Source of the DNA: Bacteroidia bacterium
GTDB taxonomy: Bacteria > Bacteroidota > Bacteroidia > Bacteroidales > Azobacteroidaceae
Direction of reading: 5' to 3'
DNA length: 25,093 bases
Assembly: GCA_025996895.1 (NCBI GenBank)
Contig: BNTW01000042.1
Span: 1 to 25,093 of the forward strand
The notes beneath the pieces are model-generated. The model saw nothing but the letters and a program-made list of their open reading frames with translations, did no database searches and was not told where the DNA came from. Made by a program: the position numbers and the translations under genes. Every line of letters starts with the position of its first letter. Within the stretch, counting starts at the first letter, position 1. Below, piece after piece: positions 8,064 to 14,767 of the stretch.

Positions 8064-8552
8064 CTATATTTTATATTCCATAAACGAGTTAAAACTTTGT
8101 TGCGCATATTGCATTGCATCAAGATATTCCTTTTGTTGTGAACGCTTGATAATCTCTTCTGTGGATAAATCTTCAACATGGGTTGTTATCCACCAGATAT
8201 TTCCAAACGGGTCACAAATCCGCCCGATACGGTCGCCCCATGAATGAGTGCTCATTTCGGTTACAGAAATCGCACCCGCTCGTAGAGCCTGTTCATAAAA
8301 TTTATCTCCCTCATCAAGATACAAATAAACAAAAGACGGCGTTTCAGTCCAATCAGGTTTTGCATCAAACATCAACACGATAGAATCCCCAATTTGTACT
8401 TCTGCATGACCAATTGTCCCATCCTCGTTGTAAACACGTCCGCATTCCTGCGCATCGAACGCCGATTTCAAAAATTCTATCAGTTTAGCCGTGTCCTTTG
8501 TTACAATCCACGAATTAACTGTATGATAACGATTTTGCTTTGTTTCTGACAT
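8064..8552 (-). CDS. VOC-fold (PhnB/glyoxalase-like) protein
   Basis: A 162-residue vicinal oxygen chelate protein. The N-terminal repeat has the pattern WIVTKDTAKLIEFLKSAF ... GHAEVQIGDSIVLMFDA. The C-terminal repeat reads FVYLYLDEGDKFYEQALRAGA ... WGDRIGRICDPFGNIWWI, which is typical of the PhnB-like or YkcA-like branch. These proteins bind small molecules and often detoxify, but the substrate cannot be told. ATG 8552 (MSETKQNRYHTVNSW) is preferred to the in-frame GTG at 8558. The gene follows the DUF169 gene on the same strand with a 32-bp gap, so it is probably co-transcribed. It is cargo inside the ICE remnant. Confidence 0.85.
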   Translation of the reverse strand: MSETKQNRYHTVNSWIVTKDTAKLIEFLKSAFDAQECGRVYNEDGTIGHAEVQIGDSIVLMFDAKPDWTETPSFVYLYLDEGDKFYEQALRAGAISVTEMSTHSWGDRIGRICDPFGNIWWITTHVEDLSTEEIIKRSQQKEYLDAMQYAQQSFNSFMEYKI

Positions 8553-8584
8553 AATCACATGATTTAAAATTTATATTCAAAAAC

Positions 8585-9313
8585 TCAATCCAAAACAGGC
8601 GGTAATTCATTAATTCTTTCGCGAATTTTAGTCCAAGCGTGAGTATCAAACAAACTGCTTTCACGCATCGTGCCATACATTTCTCTGAAACGTGAAATCG
8701 GAACGGCAAAAGTTAAAATATTTGCCTCTATGTATTGCCGAGCCGAAGTATCGAAAAAACCGATAAATGTTTTTTTGCCGTTAATTTTATTTTCATTAAT
8801 TACTTGTGTAACAATGTTTGAGCAACTTGAACCAAATATTGAAACAACAGCATTTTCCGAATTATTGTCGAAATACGCCCAAGAGGCAAGCCCTGAAAGA
8901 ATATCTGGTGTTGCAAAAAAAATAACGCCTTCAATATTTTCAAAACTGCTGATTTTGTCAATTCTCGCAAAGTTAAGAAATTGCTTGTTTGTGCGCTGTA
9001 CATTAAGTTGTTCTACAAAATCAACAACCATTTTGGGCGTTTTTTTGTATTTTTCTTTCAGCGAAACAAAATTTGGAACGTGTTCGGGCATTTCGGTAAA
9101 ACCTGTATAAAATTTTCCGCCGCCACAACCGATATTTTCGGCATTTAAACTAATTTCACCGCCGTTGCGAACAGTTTTAATTTCCTTAAAAAAACATCCG
9201 CCAATCTTTTGAGTATCAGCAATTTTTTCGTCAGAATACCAAAACACAATCGGCAATTCGACTGCCTCGCCGACTGCCTCACGGTAATTATTGATAAATG
9301 TGTTTACTTCCAT
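8585..9313 (-). CDS. DUF169 family protein
   Basis: A 242-residue cytoplasmic protein resembling DUF169 (COG2043). It has ELPIVFWYSDEK, the Cys/Gly-rich GGCFFKEI and NIGCGGGKFYTGF regions (about residues 38-70), ARIDKI, then EGVIFFATPDILSGLASWAYFD and FGSSCSNIVTQ. Its function is unknown; conserved cysteines in this family suggest metal or cofactor binding, which is inference. The protein appears full length and intact. It lies just upstream of the VOC gene on the same strand and shares the cargo block bracketed by the 66-bp repeats (7980-8045 and 9455-9520). The AT-rich gap 9314-9406 shows no clear promoter consensus. Confidence 0.75.
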   Translation of the reverse strand: MEVNTFINNYREAVGEAVELPIVFWYSDEKIADTQKIGGCFFKEIKTVRNGGEISLNAENIGCGGGKFYTGFTEMPEHVPNFVSLKEKYKKTPKMVVDFVEQLNVQRTNKQFLNFARIDKISSFENIEGVIFFATPDILSGLASWAYFDNNSENAVVSIFGSSCSNIVTQVINENKINGKKTFIGFFDTSARQYIEANILTFAVPISRFREMYGTMRESSLFDTHAWTKIRERINELPPVLD

Positions 9314-9406
9314 ATTATTTTTTTCTACAAAATAACTAAATAAAATTCATTTTTTTAGTTTTAATCTCCTATATTTTAAGTGTTTATATTCAAAAATTCC
9401 ATTTTC

Positions 9407-9520
9407 TTATATATTATGCCACAAAGCTACAATATTTTCTTTCATTTCCAATTGTTTCATTCCGTCGGGCACAAAGTCTTTGAAAGACATGAAACGGAAA
9501 GTTTGATTTTCTTGTTGCAT
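9407..9520 (-). pseudogene. 37-codon remnant beginning with 66-bp repeat copy B
   Basis: ATG 9520 lies 3 bp after the stop of the GyrI-like fragment and opens a frame of 37 codons ending at 9407. Its first 22 codons are the 66-bp repeat (shared FRFMSFKDFVPDGMK), and the following 15 residues are unlike copy A. It looks like the N-terminal stub of a longer gene cut by a deletion. I do not recognise the parent family. It could instead be an intact small protein. Confidence 0.4.
9455..9520 (-). repeat. 66-bp direct repeat, copy B
   Basis: Second copy of the repeat at 7980-8045, in the same orientation. There are five mismatches: one synonymous and four clustered near the 5' codons. The two copies bracket the DUF169 and VOC genes (about 1.4 kb). 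Confidence 0.85.
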
Positions 9521-9523
9521 TTT

Positions 9524-9940
9524 TTATTTCTTAATTATCGGGGGTCGAATAATCGTTTTCAGTTTTTCTGGCTCAACTTTGCGAGGATTGGAAAGATAAA
9601 TTTCATGGTGACGACGCGCCTCGCTTATATCTATTGCATAGCCGCTCTCTATTGCATACTTTTCCATCGTGGCGATAGTCGCGAGTTCGTTGTCATACGA
9701 GCCAGTGTGCATAACCTGAACGCACAAACCTTCTGCAATTTTTTCAAACCTCGCTTTCGTCAAATCAAGACTTGGCTTTCTCTTTGCGAGCGTTTTCTTT
9801 GCGGTTTCAAAAATCGCCTCCGTTACAAAGTCGGGTTGACGTATGAACGAAGTCCAAACGAAATTATTTTTATCTGTTATTGACACACCGTTGCCCTGCC
9901 ACAAGCCCTCTAAAGGCGGACAAACTTGGACGCTGGACAA
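9524..9940 (-). pseudogene. C-terminal part of a GyrI-like small-molecule-binding protein
   Basis: The frame encodes about 138 residues typical of the C-terminal half of GyrI-like proteins: CPPLEGLWQG, then TSFIRQPDFVTEAIFETAKK, FEKIAEGLCVQVMHTGSYDNE, and HHEIYLSNPRKVEPEKLKTIIRPP. Full-length relatives carry roughly 70 more N-terminal residues before PPLEG. Here the frame meets a TAG a few codons upstream and the only start is a TTG, so the N-terminal half is lost. The break lies next to the hairpin at 9948-9969. Function is probably lost, although a short product is not excluded. Confidence 0.75.
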
Positions 9941-9947
9941 TTTATCA

Positions 9948-9969
9948 ATTATCTAAAAAAATAGATAAT
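9948..9969. repeat. Perfect hairpin at the GyrI-like break point
   Basis: ATTATCTA, six A, then TAGATAAT form a perfect 8-bp inverted repeat right beside the 5' truncation of the GyrI-like fragment. It may be a recombination scar or a weak terminator. The 9970-10116 gap otherwise holds only the short repeat array. Confidence 0.4.
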
Positions 9970-9994
9970 AGCCGGAATATTCTAACTCAATTTC

Positions 9995-10118
9995 AATTGC
10001 ACATAGAAGGCTGAAAAATGCACACAGACAGTATCTTTTAGGTTGTTTTTTAATCGTAATCAACTGATTATCAATATGTATTTAATTGCACATAGAAACA
10101 CTACAATTGCACATAGAA
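9995..10118. repeat. Three AATTGCACATAGAA repeats next to the traG terminator
   Basis: Identical 14-mers lie at 9995-10008, 10084-10097 and 10105-10118, all in one orientation. The last two are 21 bp apart and the last one touches the terminator stem. The array holds the same position relative to traG copy B as the GATGTAACC array does to copy A, but with a different sequence. Confidence 0.6.
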
Positions 10119-10153
10119 CCAAAAAGAGCCGCGTAAAACGGCTCTTTTTGGTT
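10117..10153 (-). terminator. traG terminator, copy B
   Basis: The same core hairpin as 7534-7562, extended here by AACC/GGTT to a 15-bp stem around a 7-nt loop. It lies just past the traG stop at 10155-10157 on the minus strand. T-runs on both strands would let it act in both directions. Confidence 0.85.
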
Positions 10154-10154
10154 A

Positions 10155-12113
10155 TCACTCTTTCTTAATCAAATGCTGCAAATCAGGGTCATCAGCTATC
10201 CTTTTCAATTCTTCGGCAACAATCTGTTTCACATCGGCTTTGATTTGGTTGTAGTTGTGTTCTATTTCCGCCTGCATGGTGTCATTGCCGTCCCCATCGC
10301 GGAAATCCAGAATGTCGGGGATTTTTTGGTAGGCTTTCGTTTCGCGGGCTACGGCGGCATTATCCACAACTATTTCGGCGTGGAAAATCTTTTGTTCTAT
10401 CCTTTCATCGAAATTGTCGGACACTGCGCCGACAAAAATACCTTGTGTAAGATTAGAAATCTTGCTTGCAGGAATTAATGAGTCAAGTTGTGTGGAAATG
10501 GAGGTTGATTTGTCCTGCCGGTTAATGGTCATACTTTGTCGTTTCTGCAACACCTTTCCGAAACGTTCGGACAAATTCTTTGCAGACTCTCCAACCACCT
10601 GACCACTGAAAATATTGCCTACGGTGTTCATTACTACGGCGGCTTCCTTGTCGCCATAGTCGCGCTTTAACTGCGAAAAGTCTTGAAAGCCCAGACAAAC
10701 GGCAACCTTATTGCTTCGGGCGGTGGCTATCAGGTTATCCAAACCGCGAAAATAAATCGTCGGCAACTCGTCAATAATCACACTGCTTTTTAACTGCCCT
10801 TTCTTGTTGATTAACTTGACAATACGACTGTTATACAATCCCAATGCCGCCGAATAAATATTTTGACGGTCGGGGTTGTTGCCTACACAAAGGATTTTCG
10901 GCTCATCGGGATTGTTGATGTCTAACGAAAAATCATCGCCGGTCATTACCCAATATAATTGCGGACTTATCATTCGGGACAAGGGGATTTTAGCACTTGC
11001 TATCTGCCCTTGGAGCTGGTCTTGCGCACCCCCTTCCCACGCATCCATAAAGGGACTTAAATAGTTCTCCAACTGCGGATAAGAAGTGAGTATCGGGAAA
11101 ATATCCACATACTTTTGGTTGAGAAATTCAATGGCGTGTGGAAAGGTGCAAAATTTGCCATCGTTGAAAATTTTCAAATACCAAATAATTGCTGCTAAAA
11201 GGATTATCGGACTTTCTACAAAAAAGTCGCCCTGCTTTTGAATCCAAGTTTTGTTCAAATTTAACATTATTGTATAGGCGCTTTCGTATGCGTCCGAAAT
11301 ATCGGTCATAAACACCGGATTGATTGGGTTGCAACGGTGCGACTTGCGCGGATTGTCGAAATTTATCACATAGAATTTTGGTTTGACCCTGTATTTGTCA
11401 AGGTTGTGCATCAGTGTATTGTACGCTATCACACTCAAATCGTCAAATTTGAAATCGTAAATGTACATCGAAAATCCCTTCTGTATCTGCTGTTTAATGT
11501 AATTGTTCACAACGGCGTATGATTTTCCCGAACCCGGAGTGCCGAGTACGATAGAGGCGCGGAACGGATTGACAATGTTTATCCATCCCCTGTTCCACTT
11601 CTTTTTATAGAAAAACCGTGTCGGCAGATTAACCGAATACTCGTTTTCTATCAGCCGCGTTTCCTGCATAAAACTTTCATTCTCAACATTAAAGACATCA
11701 TCTAAGAGGTTATTTTTGAGTAAGCGGCTCATCCACAATCCCGCCATCAACAAAAGGATATAACCGACAGTCAAAGTAAAAATGTAAAATCCGGTGTTGG
11801 CGACCAAAGGCAGCGGCAAATGCAGCAGCCACCAATTCAGGAAGAAGAATATAAAGCCGAAACAAAGGCACAGCCATATATTGCGCCACTTGATTTTTTC
11901 CTCCTTCACGCCTTTTGTTCCCAAACAGGACAGCGCCAAAAACACAACGGCAAAAATCTTCGTCCACAAAATAGAAGTAAACAAACCCGTTGTACGGTTA
12001 AAATTCATCAGGATTCTATCGACAACGCCGATATTCACTCCGCACTCTACAATGTATTGATAGCAAAACCAGTACACATTAATCACACAAAATAAAATAC
12101 TTATATGCTGCAC
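10155..12113 (-). CDS. TraG/MobC-type type IV coupling protein, 5'-truncated
   Basis: Inner-membrane ATPase that links the relaxosome to the type IV secretion pore in Bacteroidetes conjugative elements. Of 652 residues, about 4-128 hold roughly four membrane segments, the Walker A motif is GTPGSGKS (191-198), the Walker B is VIIDE (445-449), and GLYNSRIVKLINKKGQ and the SERFGKVLQKRQSMTINRQ tail are typical. Related MobC/TraG proteins, as I recall them, have about 20 more N-terminal residues before the matching SILFxVINVYWF. Here the frame starts at a GTG inside junction sequence, right behind a truncated transposase-like gene. The ATPase domain is intact, but insertion of the first membrane segment may be impaired. 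No relaxase or pore genes remain nearby, so it is probably an ICE relic. Confidence 0.85.
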   Translation of the reverse strand: MQHISILFCVINVYWFCYQYIVECGVNIGVVDRILMNFNRTTGLFTSILWTKIFAVVFLALSCLGTKGVKEEKIKWRNIWLCLCFGFIFFFLNWWLLHLPLPLVANTGFYIFTLTVGYILLLMAGLWMSRLLKNNLLDDVFNVENESFMQETRLIENEYSVNLPTRFFYKKKWNRGWINIVNPFRASIVLGTPGSGKSYAVVNNYIKQQIQKGFSMYIYDFKFDDLSVIAYNTLMHNLDKYRVKPKFYVINFDNPRKSHRCNPINPVFMTDISDAYESAYTIMLNLNKTWIQKQGDFFVESPIILLAAIIWYLKIFNDGKFCTFPHAIEFLNQKYVDIFPILTSYPQLENYLSPFMDAWEGGAQDQLQGQIASAKIPLSRMISPQLYWVMTGDDFSLDINNPDEPKILCVGNNPDRQNIYSAALGLYNSRIVKLINKKGQLKSSVIIDELPTIYFRGLDNLIATARSNKVAVCLGFQDFSQLKRDYGDKEAAVVMNTVGNIFSGQVVGESAKNLSERFGKVLQKRQSMTINRQDKSTSISTQLDSLIPASKISNLTQGIFVGAVSDNFDERIEQKIFHAEIVVDNAAVARETKAYQKIPDILDFRDGDGNDTMQAEIEHNYNQIKADVKQIVAEELKRIADDPDLQHLIKKE

Positions 12114-12292
12114 AGTTGGTTGAATATCAGATTACCAACAATAAAGCGGTAGCTGTTGCGGTCCTCCTTGCCATGGCAATAGATGGGATTCCCATTATGT
12201 AAATAATAGATAAAGCCGTCTTGTTCGCGAAAGCCTAAACTATCATTTATTAATTGGGTCTCCCTCGGAAAAAAGGGTAGTTGGGTCTGCAT
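12101..12292 (-). pseudogene. N-terminal fragment of a transposase-like protein
   Basis: From ATG 12292 the frame runs 63 codons to TAA at 12101. The sequence (MQTQLPFFPRETQLIN ... DGFIYYLHNGNPIYCHGKEDRNSYRFIVGNL) resembles, from memory, the N-termini of several-hundred-residue helix-turn-helix transposase-like proteins in Bacteroidetes. The rest is missing: the frame ends where traG similarity begins. ATG 12292 is favoured because the -7 element TATATTTG lies just upstream; an in-frame start at 12313 would fall inside it. The exact family is uncertain. Confidence 0.5.
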
Positions 12293-12310
12293 AATATATC
12301 CGTTTTTTTG

Positions 12311-12318
12311 CAAATATA
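12311..12318 (-). promoter_or_regulatory. -7 element for the truncated gene and traG
   Basis: TATATTTG on the minus strand, about 19 bp upstream of ATG 12292, matches TAnnTTTG. It may now drive traG through the fused fragment. No -33 TTTG is evident. Confidence 0.4.
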
Positions 12319-12372
12319 CGACATTTTCTTTTATGGGTACTGATTTGCTAACTATTTGATTGATAATGAAGT

Positions 12373-12756
12373 CTAATTTCGCAGGTCTGGAGTTCTGAAG
12401 TTGTCAAAAACAAAGTTCAGTGAATAGGCACCCGGCGAGGATACATTCAACGTCCAGACGTGCCATTTTTCCCATTTTTCCCATGTACCGGCTTCCAATG
12501 TGTAATTTGTATCGAATCCGTAACCAAACTGGAAGGGCACCCCTTTCGGTGCATTTTCCGCGTCTTCTTTCAATAGTTTTTCTACATCCACTTTTCCCAT
12601 CCGAAGGGTTTTTGCTGATTCGACAGGAAGCTGTTGCAGCGTTTTTTCCAATGTACGATACTCTTCGTACCTAAAAACATCTTTCGATATGACCGTTTGT
12701 ACAACTTGCGCTTGCAATTGCACACAAAGTAGTGAAAACAAAATTGTCAGTACCAA
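12373..12756 (-). pseudogene. N-terminal remnant of a secreted trypsin/lysyl-endopeptidase-like protease
   Basis: About 127 residues: a signal peptide (LGLVLTILFSLLCVQLQAQ), then a propeptide-like region (MGKVDVEKLLKEDAEN) and FQFGYGFDTNYTLEAGTWEKW ... PGAYSLNFVFDNFRTPD. This is like the pre-pro part of secreted Bacteroidetes serine endopeptidases (recognised from memory). The frame stops abruptly where the full protein would go on to its catalytic domain. The 5' end is also damaged: no ATG is in frame, a TGA lies three codons upstream of the TTG used, and a small deletion in an original ATG-AAA start would explain this. Confidence 0.6.
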
Positions 12757-12829
12757 TCCTAATTTTCAAGACACTTTTTATTGATTTTTTTGCAAAAATT
12801 TTACTGACCGATAAATTTCTTTCAAAAGG

Positions 12830-12860
12830 TTTGTAGAAAAAAAAAAATACAATACCTTTG
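12830..12860 (+). promoter_or_regulatory. Promoter of the ilv-pdx operon
   Basis: TTTG (12830-12833), exactly 19 bp, then TACCTTTG (12853-12860) is a full match to the Bacteroidetes housekeeping promoter. Transcription should start near 12867, giving a leader of about 68 nt before ilvD ATG 12935. Confidence 0.85.
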
Positions 12861-12875
12861 CAGCCGATATATTTT

Positions 12876-12890
12876 ATGACCTTTCTCTAA
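12876..12890 (+). CDS. Putative four-codon leader ORF (M-T-F-L)
   Basis: ATG ACC TTT CTC TAA lies in the short leader of ilvD. It exactly covers the left arm of the leader hairpin (12879-12887) and ends at its loop. A translating ribosome would block the stem. It may be a minimal attenuator peptide with one Leu codon, or a chance ORF; no clear ribosome binding site is seen. Confidence 0.3.
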
Positions 12891-12910
12891 AAAACGAGAA
12901 AGGTTTTTTT
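12879..12910 (+). terminator. Terminator-like hairpin in the ilvD leader (candidate attenuator)
   Basis: ACCTTTCTC (12879-12887) and GAGAAAGGT (12896-12904) form a perfect 9-bp stem with an 8-nt loop, followed at once by T-rich sequence to 12910. It lies between the promoter and ilvD, where a strong terminator would stop most transcription, so it is a candidate control point for the operon. No competing antiterminator stem is obvious by eye. Confidence 0.65.
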
Positions 12911-12934
12911 GTGAAACAAAAAAACAGGGCAAAA

Positions 12935-14743
12935 ATGAAAATACAATTACGGAGTTTTACTTCTACGCAAGGTCGCCGAATGGCAGGCGCACGTGCTCTT
13001 TGGCGTGCCAACGGTATGAAAGAAGAACAAATTGGGCGACCAATAATCGCTATTGTCAATTCCTTTACGCAGTTTGTTCCCGGACATGTGCATTTGCACG
13101 AAATCGGGCAAACGGTCAAAGCCGAAATCGAAAAACTCGGTTGTTTTGCCGCCGAGTTCAACACCATTGCCATTGACGACGGCATCGCAATGGGACACGA
13201 CGGAATGCTCTACTCCCTACCCTCGCGCGACCTGATTGCCGACAGCGTGGAATATATGGTCAATGCCCACAAAGCCGATGCGATGGTTTGTATTTCCAAT
13301 TGCGACAAGATTACGCCCGGTATGCTGATGGCTGCCATGCGGTTGAATATTCCTACGGTTTTTGTTTCCGGCGGCCCAATGGAGGCGGGCATTCTCGACA
13401 CGCAAAAACTTGATTTGATTGATGCAATGATACAGAGCGCGGACGAAAGCGTGAGCGACGAACAAGTGGCGAAAATAGAACACGCGGCTTGTCCCTCCTG
13501 TGGCTCATGCAGCGGTATGTTCACCGCCAATTCGATGAACTGCCTGAACGAAGCGATTGGTTTGGCCTTGCCCGGAAACGGCACGATTGTCGCCACGCAC
13601 AAAAACCGCAAACAACTTTTTATCGACGCCGCCAAATTAATTGTCGAAAATACCTGTAAATATTATGAAAACGGCGACGAAAGCGTGTTGCCGAAAAGTA
13701 TTGCCACCCGCGAAGCGTTTCTCAATGCCATGAGCTTGGATATTGCGATGGGTGGTTCAACGAACACTGTTTTGCACCTTTTGGCGATTGCCAACGAGGC
13801 GGGCGTAAATTTCACGATGGACGATATTGACGCGCTTTCGCGCAAAACACCCTGTCTTTGCAAAGTCGCACCGAATACACAAAAATACCATATTCAAGAT
13901 GTTAATCGTGCCGGCGGTATTTTGGGGATTTTGAATGAATTAGATAAAGGAAATTTAATAGATACTAATGTAAAGCGTGTTGATGGCAATTCGTTGAAAT
14001 CCGCAATTACGAATTACGAATTACGAATTACGAAAACAAAACCCGAAGCACCTGCGAATAAATTTAATTTGGTATTGGGCAGTCAATCGGAATATTATGA
14101 TTCTTGGGATTTGGATAGAGAAAACGGATGTATCCGCAACATTGCCCATGCTTATACCCAAGACGGCGGTTTGGCAATCTTGAAAGGCAACCTTGCACAA
14201 GACGGTTGCGTCATTAAAACGGCGGGTGTTGATGAAAGTATTTTACATTTCAAAGGCACGGCAAAGGTTTTCACTTCGCAGGAAGCTGCATGCGACGGTA
14301 TTCTCGGAGGAAAAATAGAGGCAGGCGATGTGGTGGTGATTACCCACGAAGGGCCAAAAGGTGGACCCGGAATGCAGGAAATGCTCTACCCCACTTCCTA
14401 CATCAAATCCCGCCATTTGGGCAAAGAATGCGCATTGATTACCGACGGACGCTTTTCAGGCGGCACTTCGGGCTTGTCGATAGGGCATATTTCGCCCGAA
14501 GCGGCTTCAGGCGGTAATATAGGCTTGGTGCGCGATGGCGACATTATCGAAATCGACATACCCAATCGCTCGATTGAATTACGAATTACGAATTACGAAT
14601 TACGAAAACGGCGAGAGGAAGAAAAGGCGAGAGGTAAAGAGGCTTTTACGCCGAAAGACCGCAATCGCGTTATTTCCAAAGCATTGAAGGCTTATGCAAG
14701 TTTGGTGAGTTCGGCGGATAAGGGGGCAGTGAGAGTGATTTAA
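12935..14743 (+). CDS. ilvD: Dihydroxy-acid dehydratase
   Basis: Dehydrates 2,3-dihydroxy-isovalerate and 2,3-dihydroxy-methylvalerate to the 2-oxo acids of valine and isoleucine synthesis. The protein has 602 residues, normal for the family. The iron-sulfur ligand regions are NCDKITPG (C123) and [10 protein letters not shown] (C186/189/192). [23 protein letters not shown] near the C-terminus is the signature with the catalytic Ser. ATG 12935 ([25 protein letters not shown]) is chosen over the in-frame GTG 12911, which touches the leader hairpin's T-run. Two stretches, residues about 357-366 and 548-557, are encoded by GAATTAC heptanucleotide repeats and read NYELRI. The second one replaces a family segment without changing length. 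First gene of the operon; ilvB follows after 24 bp. Confidence 0.96.
   Translation: MKIQLRSFTSTQGRRMAGARALWRANGMKEEQIGRPIIAIVNSFTQFVPGHVHLHEIGQTVKAEIEKLGCFAAEFNTIAIDDGIAMGHDGMLYSLPSRDLIADSVEYMVNAHKADAMVCISNCDKITPGMLMAAMRLNIPTVFVSGGPMEAGILDTQKLDLIDAMIQSADESVSDEQVAKIEHAACPSCGSCSGMFTANSMNCLNEAIGLALPGNGTIVATHKNRKQLFIDAAKLIVENTCKYYENGDESVLPKSIATREAFLNAMSLDIAMGGSTNTVLHLLAIANEAGVNFTMDDIDALSRKTPCLCKVAPNTQKYHIQDVNRAGGILGILNELDKGNLIDTNVKRVDGNSLKSAITNYELRITKTKPEAPANKFNLVLGSQSEYYDSWDLDRENGCIRNIAHAYTQDGGLAILKGNLAQDGCVIKTAGVDESILHFKGTAKVFTSQEAACDGILGGKIEAGDVVVITHEGPKGGPGMQEMLYPTSYIKSRHLGKECALITDGRFSGGTSGLSIGHISPEAASGGNIGLVRDGDIIEIDIPNRSIELRITNYELRKRREEEKARGKEAFTPKDRNRVISKALKAYASLVSSADKGAVRVI
14005..14031 (+). 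repeat. GAATTAC heptanucleotide repeat inside ilvD (first)
   Basis: AATTAC followed by three exact GAATTAC units, then GAAAAC. It encodes [10 protein letters not shown] in a variable linker of IlvD. Confidence 0.85.
14576..14603 (+). repeat. GAATTAC heptanucleotide repeat inside ilvD (second)
   Basis: Four exact GAATTAC units followed by GAAAAC, the same 3' flank as the first copy. It encodes [10 protein letters not shown] just before the conserved C-terminal region. Confidence 0.85.
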
Positions 14744-14767
14744 TTGAAATAAATAACAAAAATAAAT

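Noticed and set aside
12911..12934. Upstream GTG start for ilvD adding eight residues
   Set aside because: It directly follows the T-run of the leader hairpin, and family similarity begins at ATG 12935.
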